From NCBI GenBank assembly GCA_029261305.1, contig JAJDBO010000052.1, positions 1 through 6,762 on the forward strand: a stretch of DNA of 6,762 bases, read 5' to 3'. Below are positions 1 through 6,738 of the stretch, piece by piece; the stretch's first letter is position 1, and each line of letters begins with the position of its first letter. Source of the stretch: Nitrospirales bacterium. GTDB lineage: Bacteria; Nitrospirota; Nitrospiria; Nitrospirales; UBA8639. Below the pieces are notes generated by a model. It did not search any database. It saw only the letters and a program-made list of their open reading frames with translations, and was not told the origin of the DNA. A program made the translations under genes and the position numbers.

Positions 1-296
1 GGAATGACCGCAAACCCAATCAACGCCGGCACCAACACCAACACCGGAGCCATACAAAACATAAACTTATTGGCACCCGCCGGAATGATGTCTTCCTTGA
101 AAAATAGTTTGAGCCCGTCGGCGACTGGTTGCAGAATTCCATAGGGGCCAACTTCCATAGGGCCCATGCGATCTTGCATCCAGCTCAGCACCTTACGTTC
201 CAATAGCGTGAGTACGGCCACGGTGAGTAAGACCAACCCCATGACCACACCGATTTGCGACAACGTGAGCGCCAATCTTATAGCGACTTCATTCAC
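1..296 (-). CDS. nuoH: NuoH, NADH-quinone oxidoreductase subunit H (N-terminal 98 codons, cut by window edge)
   Basis: NuoH (ND1/Nqo8 family) is the membrane subunit that joins the peripheral arm to the proton pumps and forms the membrane end of the quinone tunnel. The visible part begins [18 protein letters not shown], followed by a hydrophobic first membrane helix (about residues 14-33). Then comes the family-typical ERKVLSW-QDR-GP stretch (33-46) and the signature [16 protein letters not shown] (53-68). A second hydrophobic helix starts near residue 77 and runs off the window. The start is GTG at 296, chosen because GAAGGAG lies 7 nt upstream and the protein then begins as the family does; the nearby ATG at 292 hits a stop after four codons. 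It follows nuoG by 76 nt on the same strand. In the first loop the usual GPNRVGP reads GPMEVGP. Identity is near certain; the C-terminal two thirds lie outside the window. Confidence 0.97.
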   Translation of the reverse strand, partial: MNEVAIRLALTLSQIGVVMGLVLLTVAVLTLLERKVLSWMQDRMGPMEVGPYGILQPVADGLKLFFKEDIIPAGANKFMFCMAPVLVLVPALIGFAVI

Positions 297-345
297 GGGT
301 CTTCTCCTTCAGTAGTCTTATCAACATTTGAGTCACCAACAACAT
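289..345 (-). CDS. possible 18-codon leader ORF overlapping the nuoH start
   Basis: In the nuoG-nuoH spacer an ATG at 345 opens an 18-residue frame, [18 protein letters not shown], ending in TGA at 291-289. It is preceded by GAGGA (355-351) with 5 nt spacing, a fair ribosome-binding site. The stop lies just inside nuoH in another frame (minus strand GTGAATGA), so terminating ribosomes would stand on the nuoH start, the usual geometry of translational coupling. The peptide has a hydrophobic first half and a basic end and resembles no family I know. Short ORFs of this length arise often by chance. The only support is the ribosome-binding site plus the stop/start overlap, so this is a candidate, not an established gene. 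Confidence 0.25.
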   Translation of the reverse strand: MLLVTQMLIRLLKEKTRE

Positions 346-372
346 GTCTTTCCTCTGCACCAATCGCGAGAT
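297..372 (-). other. nuoG-nuoH spacer
   Basis: This is 76 nt between the nuoG stop and the nuoH GTG. It holds two purine-rich ribosome-binding-like sites (355-351 and 310-304) and the short ORF described separately. I see no GC-rich hairpin followed by a T run, so there is no sign that transcription ends here. Confidence 0.7.
304..310 (-). promoter_or_regulatory. Shine-Dalgarno site of nuoH
   Basis: On the minus strand this reads GAAGGAG, ending 7 nt before the GTG at 296. It is the strongest ribosome-binding match in the window and decides the nuoH start, which would otherwise be doubtful because the codon is not ATG. It also lies inside the short ORF at 345-289, so ribosomes reading that ORF would pass over it. 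Confidence 0.8.
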
Positions 373-3045
373 TTAACTCACCCGCATGGCTTGCACTTCA
401 GTAGTTTTCCAACAGGGTACGTGATTCCGTTCATCCACAGTCAGACTAAATAAGGCTCGCAATTCTTGGTCAAAATGCTCAGGAAACCATGCCACGCCCA
501 GTGGGATCCGATCAACCAACTTCACAGGAACGGTCACTTCCCCATGGACATTGGAAAGACGCAGACTGGCACCATCCTCCACACCCATCCGAGTAGCATC
601 CTCAGGGTTCACATTGAGCACACCGACTTCTTGAATCTGGGTGAGGCCCTTGGATCGTGTACTAAACTTTCCAGAATGATAAATCGATTGTCCGAGCACG
701 AGCGTCAAAGCGCCCTCACTTTTAGCAGCTTTTTGAGGAATGGTATATCGAGCCTCCACGTCCTCTTTGAATCCTTCACGAAGATACTGATCCAAAACAG
801 CAGCGTTCACCACATGAGGCGTTGACGTGGGCCCCAACAATCCATATTGAGGAATGACGCCACGGATTTCTTTAAAGATTTCTTTGACTTCACCATATTC
901 CATGGGTGAATTCATAACCACGGATAATGCCGAGAAAATTTCCCAATCAGGAAGACTTTCGCCAAGTGGGTCAAGGGATTTACGCACAGATTGGACAAAG
1001 CCTTCGGTATTCGTAAAGGTACCATCCTTTTCAACCGCCGAAGACGCGGGGAATACGACATGTGCCTTCTTCGCGGTTTCAGTCAGATAGAGTTCTTGGC
1101 AGACCAAACATTCGAGGGCGTCCAGTGCTTCAGACACCTTGGCATCAGCTGGCAAGGATTCTAGTGGATTTTCGCCAACAATAAACATCGCTTTCATGGT
1201 GCCCTGTCGAGCGCGATCGAACATCTCCAACATGGTGGCACCTGGCGTGGATGGCACATCACGTCCCCAGACTTTGGCCAACATGGTTTGTGTCGCCTGA
1301 TCGTTCGCCTTGGCCGGGCCAGGAAGATACTCGGTCACGACTCCCATTTCGATAGCGCCTTGCTCATTATTTTCTTCAGCCAAGACACCAACCCCCGACC
1401 CTTCGATTCCGTGGTGTCCTGTAAGAATTAACAGGTCCAATAAATTCGTGACAATGCCCTCGCCACCAGTGGCACGGAGCACGCCCTGCCCAGCAAGTAC
1501 CACCACACGTTCCGCCTGGCTAATCGTTTGGGCGGCCGCCTTACATTGTTCCAATGACAGCCCAATGGATTGTTCGATCTCTTGCCATGATATTTTCTCA
1601 ACCGCCGCAACAATGGTTCTCGCATATTCAGAATTCTGTGCGGACACGCGCTCATTCACAAAATTCTGTTCGACCAGACCTTTGATCACGCCAAGGACAG
1701 CCGTATCAAAACACCCAGGCAACACGGTTAAATGATGGGTCGCCAATGTCGTGATATTACTGATAGTCGAGAAAGCGGGAATGGCGGTTTCAAGCGTGAT
1801 AAGTTTAGCCCCATTCTTCTTGATTCCTTGTTTGATTTTTAACCCAGTGATGGGATTCGTTTCGGTGATGCTCGTGCCCACCAACACGACGACATCCGCC
1901 TCCACAATATCATCGAACGTGACCGCCCACCGATGAATACCTTGGACACGTTGAAAGGCTTTCACCCCGTTGATATAGCCATAGCGTGCGCTGCTATCGA
2001 CGTTATTCGTCCCAATCACACCCCGCATGAATTTCTGAAAGGCGTAGAGTTCTTCATTTGTGCATCGTGCGGTGATTAACCCACCGATGGCATCGGCCCC
2101 ATGAGCCGCCTGGATCTGAGCAAATTGATCAGCCGCTCTTTCAAGAGCTTCTTCCCAGGTCGCTTCCGCGAAAGAACCATCTGGCTGACGAATTAACGGA
2201 CTCTTAATCCTATCCTCATGAACATTCGCGTGATACCCAAAGTACCCTCGAGCACAGAGATCGCCATCATTGCGTCCCGCACCCAAGGTGGAATTGACTT
2301 CGATCAAATCTTCATCTTTCCGCTGTACGGTCATCTGGCAACCATCGCCGCAAAAATTACAAATGGTTTCTGCGCGTTTCAACATCCATGGCCGAAAATC
2401 ATACATCGACAACCGGCTCGTGATGGCCCCGACTGGGCAAATTTGAATGCACCCGCCACAGAAATCACATTCGAGTTCGTTTCCGGCCCAATGCGAAATC
2501 TTGGTCATGGTCCCGCGACCCACTGGAGCCAAGGCCTTGGCATCCATCACTTCATCGCAGTAACGCACGCACCGCATACAGGACACGCATCGATTCATCT
2601 GCGTTTCAATCAATGGACTGAGATGCTCTTTGGGAAACACGCGCTTGAGTTCGGCAAAACGGCTCCCTGTGGTGTATTCATGAGAGAAATCTTGTAAATC
2701 GCATCGGCCCCCTTGATCGCAGACCGGGCAATCAAGTGGATGGTTCCCCAGCAACAGCTCCAGAACGGACTTCCGTGCAGTTTCGACATGAGGAACAGAC
2801 GAGCGTACGACCATTCCATCTGCCACTCGGGTACTACATGAGGTTTGCAATTTAGGGATTTTCTCAATCTCAACCAGACACATGCGGCAATTGGCATCGG
2901 GCTCAAGCTTCGGGTGATAACAAAAATGCGGAACCATCACGCCAACTTGCCGAGCCGCTTCAATGACGAGGGTTCCTTCGGGAACCTTAATGGATTTTCC
3001 ATCAATAGTGACCGTGACCATTTTTTTTGTTTTCGTCGTAACCAT
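373..3045 (-). CDS. nuoG: NuoG, NADH-quinone oxidoreductase subunit G, formate-dehydrogenase-like with double ferredoxin motif
   Basis: NuoG is the large iron-sulfur subunit that carries electrons from NuoF towards NuoI and NuoB on the cytoplasmic side. The 890 residues match the family (E. coli about 910, Thermus about 780). An N-terminal [2Fe-2S] domain carries N1b ligands C42, C53, C56, C70. The His-Cys domain has H102, C106, C109, C115 (N5). A ferredoxin-like domain has C153/C156/C159/C163 and C193/C196/C199/C203. N7 ligands are C229, C232, C236, C264. A molybdopterin-oxidoreductase fold then runs to about 770, with the C-terminal dinucleotide-binding-type domain (about 778-885). The formate dehydrogenase active-site Cys/Sec position appears to be G356, so no formate chemistry is expected. 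Start: ATG at 3045, 11 nt after nuoF, with only a weak AGGT overlapping the nuoF stop. Met9 is an alternative start but has no ribosome-binding site. A run of eight A bases ends at Met9. A free-standing formate dehydrogenase is unlikely given the operon. Confidence 0.96.
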   Translation of the reverse strand: MVTTKTKKMVTVTIDGKSIKVPEGTLVIEAARQVGVMVPHFCYHPKLEPDANCRMCLVEIEKIPKLQTSCSTRVADGMVVRSSVPHVETARKSVLELLLGNHPLDCPVCDQGGRCDLQDFSHEYTTGSRFAELKRVFPKEHLSPLIETQMNRCVSCMRCVRYCDEVMDAKALAPVGRGTMTKISHWAGNELECDFCGGCIQICPVGAITSRLSMYDFRPWMLKRAETICNFCGDGCQMTVQRKDEDLIEVNSTLGAGRNDGDLCARGYFGYHANVHEDRIKSPLIRQPDGSFAEATWEEALERAADQFAQIQAAHGADAIGGLITARCTNEELYAFQKFMRGVIGTNNVDSSARYGYINGVKAFQRVQGIHRWAVTFDDIVEADVVVLVGTSITETNPITGLKIKQGIKKNGAKLITLETAIPAFSTISNITTLATHHLTVLPGCFDTAVLGVIKGLVEQNFVNERVSAQNSEYARTIVAAVEKISWQEIEQSIGLSLEQCKAAAQTISQAERVVVLAGQGVLRATGGEGIVTNLLDLLILTGHHGIEGSGVGVLAEENNEQGAIEMGVVTEYLPGPAKANDQATQTMLAKVWGRDVPSTPGATMLEMFDRARQGTMKAMFIVGENPLESLPADAKVSEALDALECLVCQELYLTETAKKAHVVFPASSAVEKDGTFTNTEGFVQSVRKSLDPLGESLPDWEIFSALSVVMNSPMEYGEVKEIFKEIRGVIPQYGLLGPTSTPHVVNAAVLDQYLREGFKEDVEARYTIPQKAAKSEGALTLVLGQSIYHSGKFSTRSKGLTQIQEVGVLNVNPEDATRMGVEDGASLRLSNVHGEVTVPVKLVDRIPLGVAWFPEHFDQELRALFSLTVDERNHVPCWKTTEVQAMRVS

Positions 3046-3056
3046 AGGATTGTGAC

Positions 3057-4370
3057 CTAAAGACTGAGAACCGGAATTTCTCTTTCTTTTCTGCTCGCTC
3101 GCAATGTTTCGGCTTCTTGAATCAATGCCTCATATTCATGACGCCAGTATTGCAATGTGCTCTGGACCGGAGCAATTTCCGCATCACCAAAGGCACAGAC
3201 CGTTCGGCCACCAATGTTCTTGCAAATTTCTGAAAGTGTGTCGAGGTCTTCCCGTCTGCCCTGCTTATTCTGGATTCTCTGGAGAATTTGCACGATCCAC
3301 GAACTGCCTTCGCGACAGGGTGTACATTTGCCACACGACTCATGGTAGAAAAACTCCATCAGCCGAAGAGCCGCCCACACCATACTTGTGCCCTCCTCCA
3401 TCACCGTCACGCCACCGGAACCCGACATCGATCCAGCCATCGCCACAGATTCAAAATCCATAGCCACATCGATATGTTCTGGCGTCAAAAATGGTGCGGA
3501 GGCTCCACCAGGAATAAAAGCTTTCATGGGTTTATCGGACCGCATCCCGCCACCGAGTTCCTCGATTAAATCTCTAAACGTGGCATTCACCGGCAATTCA
3601 TAATTTCCAGGGTTTTTGACATGTCCGCTAAGACAAAACACGCGTGTCCCCGTGCTCTTAGGTGGCGCGCCAATGGCAGCAAACCATTCTGGTCCACGAT
3701 TCACAATGTGCGGAATGTTCGCTAAGGTTTCGACATTATTGACGACGGTCGGCTTTTGGTAGAGCCCATGCGTCGCCGGAAAGGGCGGTTTCACTCGCGG
3801 CTTCCCTCGCTTGCCTTCCAAAGATTCCAGCAATGCCGTTTCCTCTCCACAAATGTACGCTCCTGCTCCAGCGTGGACATACAGATTAATGGTGACGCCA
3901 CTGCCATGCACATTCACACCCAAATGCCCAGCCTGTTTGGCGTCTTCAATCGCACGTTCTAAGACCTTGGCGCCAAAGCGGAATTCGCCGCGTATATAGA
4001 TGTAGCCGATTTCTGCTCCGATGGTGTAACACGTAATCGCCATTCCCTCCAACATCTGGTGCGGATCACGTTCCATGAGCTGCCGGTCCTTGAAGGTCCC
4101 CGGCTCGCTTTCATCGGCATTACAACACAGGTATTTGGGACCTTGGTAATCTTTTGGGAGAAAACTCCACTTCACGCCCGTGGGGAACCCCGCGCCACCC
4201 CGACCACGAAGTCCAGATTTTTTCACCATCTCGACAATATCGTTCTGCGGCACCCCCGCAAGAACCTTCTTCAGCGCCTGATACCCGCCAGTGGCTTCGT
4301 AGTCGTGAAGCGACCCCGTATACTGAGGGTTGCTCATATTTTTAGTTAAAATCTTTTCAAACGGTTTCAT
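3057..4370 (-). CDS. nuoF: NuoF, NADH-binding flavoprotein subunit of complex I
   Basis: NuoF (51 kDa/Nqo1 family) is the electron entry point: it oxidises NADH at FMN and passes electrons to cluster N3. The 437-residue length is normal. The glycine-rich GRGGAGFPTGVKW (56-68) and the acidic NADESEPG stretch (84-91) form the NADH/FMN site. GAGAYICGEETALLES (168-183) is the first family signature. ESCGKCTPCREG (344-355) is the second and supplies N3 ligands C346, C349, C352, with C392 as the fourth. ATG at 4370 is used because GAGTGA (4382-4377) lies 6 nt upstream and the protein begins as the family does; Met12 has no such site. It lies 20 nt after nuoE and 11 nt before nuoG. All visible cofactor residues are intact, so it should be active. 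HoxF/HydB-type hydrogenase subunits share these motifs, but the flanking nuo genes settle the assignment. Confidence 0.98.
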   Translation of the reverse strand: MKPFEKILTKNMSNPQYTGSLHDYEATGGYQALKKVLAGVPQNDIVEMVKKSGLRGRGGAGFPTGVKWSFLPKDYQGPKYLCCNADESEPGTFKDRQLMERDPHQMLEGMAITCYTIGAEIGYIYIRGEFRFGAKVLERAIEDAKQAGHLGVNVHGSGVTINLYVHAGAGAYICGEETALLESLEGKRGKPRVKPPFPATHGLYQKPTVVNNVETLANIPHIVNRGPEWFAAIGAPPKSTGTRVFCLSGHVKNPGNYELPVNATFRDLIEELGGGMRSDKPMKAFIPGGASAPFLTPEHIDVAMDFESVAMAGSMSGSGGVTVMEEGTSMVWAALRLMEFFYHESCGKCTPCREGSSWIVQILQRIQNKQGRREDLDTLSEICKNIGGRTVCAFGDAEIAPVQSTLQYWRHEYEALIQEAETLRASRKEREIPVLSL

Positions 4371-4390
4371 ATCAAATCACTCGTTTCAGA

Positions 4391-4909
4391 TCATCGCGGT
4401 TCCGGCACCATAAACGGCCCGGTTTTCAACGAACAATCGCCGGTCTGTTTTAGATCTTCTAAGATCTGAGCAACTTTTTCTTCGGTTAAGCGCTCGTAGT
4501 AATCATCGTTGATTTGCATCATGGGCCCTGTGCCACAAGAGCCTAAACATTCCACGGCACTCAGCGTAAACATTTTATCTGCCGTCGTTTGGCCAACAGC
4601 GACACCAAGATGCGTTTGCAGCCACTCGATCAAATTATCTGCTCGAACCAACGCACACATTAACGAGCGACAGACCTGAATGTGAAACTTCCCAATGGGC
4701 TTAAGATTCAGCATCGTATAAAACGTGGCCGTCTCAAATACCTGCGGGGGAGTCAGATCCAAGATCTTGGCGATTTCTCTCATCGCCGATTGACTCACGT
4801 ACCCCTCTTCCTTTTGAGCCAAATTCAACAACGGCAGCAACGCTGACCGCTTGATCGGATATCGACTAAGGAGATCGTCAATGTGTTCTTTATGTTTTTC
4901 TAACAGCAT
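4391..4909 (-). CDS. nuoE: NuoE, 24 kDa-type [2Fe-2S] subunit of complex I
   Basis: NuoE (24 kDa/Nqo2 family) is a thioredoxin-fold protein bound to NuoF that holds cluster N1a near the flavin. The 172-residue length is typical. An N-terminal helical part (about 1-60) includes the common YPIKRSALLPLL and QKEEGYVS stretches. The [2Fe-2S] ligands follow as C80 and C85 (CRSLMC) and C121 and C125 (CLGSC), within the family signature DKMFTLSAVECLGSCGTGP (111-129). ATG at 4909 has the weak GAGAAGA (4920-4914) 4 nt upstream. The gene lies 77 nt after nuoCD and 20 nt before nuoF, so E and F are probably co-translated into one dehydrogenase module. The C-terminal tail after about residue 158 looks unstructured. 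Nothing appears damaged. Confidence 0.97.
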   Translation of the reverse strand: MLLEKHKEHIDDLLSRYPIKRSALLPLLNLAQKEEGYVSQSAMREIAKILDLTPPQVFETATFYTMLNLKPIGKFHIQVCRSLMCALVRADNLIEWLQTHLGVAVGQTTADKMFTLSAVECLGSCGTGPMMQINDDYYERLTEEKVAQILEDLKQTGDCSLKTGPFMVPEPR

Positions 4910-4986
4910 GATGTCTTCTCAAAAGCTTTGTGGCTCAACTTCATTCTTTTCACAAAATACGAGATGCGAAAGACACTTCACGATTT
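4910..4986 (-). other. nuoCD-nuoE spacer
   Basis: This is 77 nt between the nuoCD stop and the nuoE ATG. It contains a 6-bp perfect inverted repeat (plus-strand cacaaa at 4951-4956 and tttgtg at 4927-4932, 18 nt loop), too weak to be a terminator. A 14-codon frame (4944-4900) has no proper ribosome-binding site. I see no promoter I would defend. Confidence 0.6.
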
Positions 4987-6738
4987 TCACCGATCGCATT
5001 CACCCATCACGATATCGTACGTACCAAAGATGGTAATAATGTCGGAGATTAAATACCCACGTGCCATAAAATCAAACGCGCCCATGTGCACAAACGATGG
5101 AGAGCGAATTTTCATTCGATAGGGCCTTGGTCCGCCATCACTAATTAAGAAGAATCCTAATTCTCCTTTGGGCACTTCCGTGGCGCAATATGTTTCCCCT
5201 TTGGGCGGCTTGAAGCCTTGGGTAAAAATAATGAAATGGTGAATCAAGCTCTCCATATCTCGCATAACCTTCGGCTTCGACGGCGGAATCACTTTCGGAA
5301 GGTCAGCGATAATTGGCCCCTCTGGCATTTGTTCAAGACATTGCTCAATAATTCGTGCGCTTTGCCGCATTTCCTCAACCCGAATCCAATACCGATCGTA
5401 CGTGTCCCCATTTTTTCCAACCGGCACATCCCATTCGACTCGATCGTAGACACCATAAGGTTCCATCTTCCGGATATCATAGGAAACCCCTGACCCACGA
5501 AGGGATGGCCCAGTTAACCCAAAATTAATGGCGTCTTCCCCAGAAATCACCGCCACATCTTTGGTGCGTGAGATCCAAATGCGGTTCGTTTGAAGAAGGG
5601 TATCGTATTCTTTCATATGCTCGGGAAACGTCTTCAAAAACTCTTTGAGCGACTCAATGATTTCCGGAGTCAAATCACTATCGACACCACCAATACGATA
5701 ATAATTCAACGTAAGCCTAGCACCACAGAGTTTCTCGAACATATCGAGTAACACTTCTCGTTCCCGAAATGTCCAAAAGAACACGGTCATTGCACCAATA
5801 TCCAAAGCCTGAGTACCCAACCAAAATAAATGGCCAATGATGCGCTGCATTTCCGCAACAATCGTGCGCACATATTCGGCACGCTCAGGAATCTCAACAC
5901 CAACAAGTTTTTCCACCGCACGTACGTACGCGTAGTTATTGGTCATCGCACAGGTATAGTCCAGGCGGTCGGTATGCGGAATCACCTGCATGTAGTGCAA
6001 GCCTTCAGCCAGTTTCTCCACTCCCCGATGCAGATAGCCCATGTCGGGAATGGCTTTGGAAACTCGCTCGCCATCGAGTTCCAGGACCACCCGCAACACT
6101 CCATGGGTGCTGGGATGTTGGGGCCCCATATTCAACAACATTTCGGTTTTGCGTTTCGAACTTCCTGGTTTGTCTCCGGCCATGAACATATGACGCTGAT
6201 CATCAGGAATTTCTTCCTCAGACCACTCGCTTTCCGGCTCATCCAAACGTGGCAAGAATTCAAAACGACTCCGCCAGCCCTTACCCTCGGCTGGAAAATC
6301 TTTTCGTAAGGGATGCCCTTCATCATAGTCTTCCGGCAAAAGAATTCGCCGAAGATCAGGATGCCCCTCAAATTTGATTCCCATGAGGTCGTACACTTCA
6401 CGTTCGAGGAATTCTGCACCCTTCCAAATAGGAGTCACAGTTCCAATGGTTGGCTCATCTTCAGTCACACGCGCTTTGAGCCGTATGCGAGTACTATGGG
6501 GTAAAGACAAAAAATGATAGATCACTTCAAAGCGTTCAACATCATCCGGGTAATCTGCGGAACAAATATCCGTGATATGGTCGAAGGCCATCCCAGGGTC
6601 ATCATGCAGGTACCGTGCAATCTCTAGAATATCTTTCGCACGCACCTTGGCGGAGAGGTCCCCTCGCTTTTCATCCTCGGTCACGGACAACACTGCGGAA
6701 GGAAATTTCGCTTGCAATGATTCAAGTACGCGATGCAT
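4987..6738 (-). CDS. nuoCD: NuoCD, fused subunits C and D of NADH-quinone oxidoreductase
   Basis: This one 583-residue protein covers two complex I subunits. Residues 1 to about 160 are the 30 kDa (NuoC) domain, with signature elements EREVYDLMGIKFEGHP (112-127) and LLPEDYDEGHPLRKDFP (133-149). An acidic, probably flexible linker spans about 164-197. Residues from about 198 are the 49 kDa (NuoD) domain: NMGPQHPSTHGVLR (203-216), GYLHRGVEKLAE (234-245), DRLDY (257-261), and the family ending VMGECDR. By alignment with Thermus Nqo4 from memory, H212, Y261 and D313 correspond to His38, Tyr87 and Asp139 of the quinone pocket. The domain joins NuoB and NuoH around the quinone near cluster N2. ATG at 6738 is bounded by an in-frame TAA at 6756-6754; no clear ribosome-binding site is visible. 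The fusion is also found in E. coli, where the length is similar (about 600). No frameshift is involved. Confidence 0.97.
   Translation of the reverse strand: MHRVLESLQAKFPSAVLSVTEDEKRGDLSAKVRAKDILEIARYLHDDPGMAFDHITDICSADYPDDVERFEVIYHFLSLPHSTRIRLKARVTEDEPTIGTVTPIWKGAEFLEREVYDLMGIKFEGHPDLRRILLPEDYDEGHPLRKDFPAEGKGWRSRFEFLPRLDEPESEWSEEEIPDDQRHMFMAGDKPGSSKRKTEMLLNMGPQHPSTHGVLRVVLELDGERVSKAIPDMGYLHRGVEKLAEGLHYMQVIPHTDRLDYTCAMTNNYAYVRAVEKLVGVEIPERAEYVRTIVAEMQRIIGHLFWLGTQALDIGAMTVFFWTFREREVLLDMFEKLCGARLTLNYYRIGGVDSDLTPEIIESLKEFLKTFPEHMKEYDTLLQTNRIWISRTKDVAVISGEDAINFGLTGPSLRGSGVSYDIRKMEPYGVYDRVEWDVPVGKNGDTYDRYWIRVEEMRQSARIIEQCLEQMPEGPIIADLPKVIPPSKPKVMRDMESLIHHFIIFTQGFKPPKGETYCATEVPKGELGFFLISDGGPRPYRMKIRSPSFVHMGAFDFMARGYLISDIITIFGTYDIVMGECDR

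Noticed and set aside
466..825. 119-codon plus-strand open frame opposite the end of nuoG
   Set aside because: No domain or start signal is seen; the minus-strand frame here is clearly the C-terminal domain of NuoG.
1310..1735. 141-codon plus-strand open frame opposite nuoG
   Set aside because: It is antisense shadow with a Ser/Thr/Pro-rich low-quality translation; nuoG is intact across it.
2218..2697. 159-codon plus-strand open frame opposite nuoG
   Set aside because: It is antisense to the cysteine-rich, highly conserved part of nuoG, has no recognisable domain and no clear ribosome-binding site, and is explained by the codon pattern of the real gene.
373..3045. NuoG read instead as a catalytic formate dehydrogenase or hydrogenase subunit
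   Set aside because: The active Cys/Sec position is Gly, the gene sits exactly in the nuoG slot between nuoF and nuoH, and the N1b, N5 and N7 ligands fit complex I.
4900..4944. 14-codon frame in the nuoCD-nuoE spacer overlapping the nuoE start
   Set aside because: The purine stretch before its ATG directly abuts the start codon, leaving no room for ribosome binding, and so short a frame is expected by chance.
4927..4956. inverted repeat in the nuoCD-nuoE spacer as a terminator or attenuator
   Set aside because: It is only 6 base pairs, A/T-rich, with an 18 nt loop and no T run after it; a terminator here would also cut the operon.
5830..6309. 159-codon plus-strand open frame opposite nuoCD
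   Set aside because: It is a shadow of the conserved NuoD coding sequence, with a His/Phe-rich composition typical of antisense translation and no family resemblance.
6132..6419. 95-codon minus-strand frame nested in nuoCD
   Set aside because: It is out of frame with a protein that has clear NuoC/NuoD motifs across the same bases, and it crosses the linker without any motif of its own.
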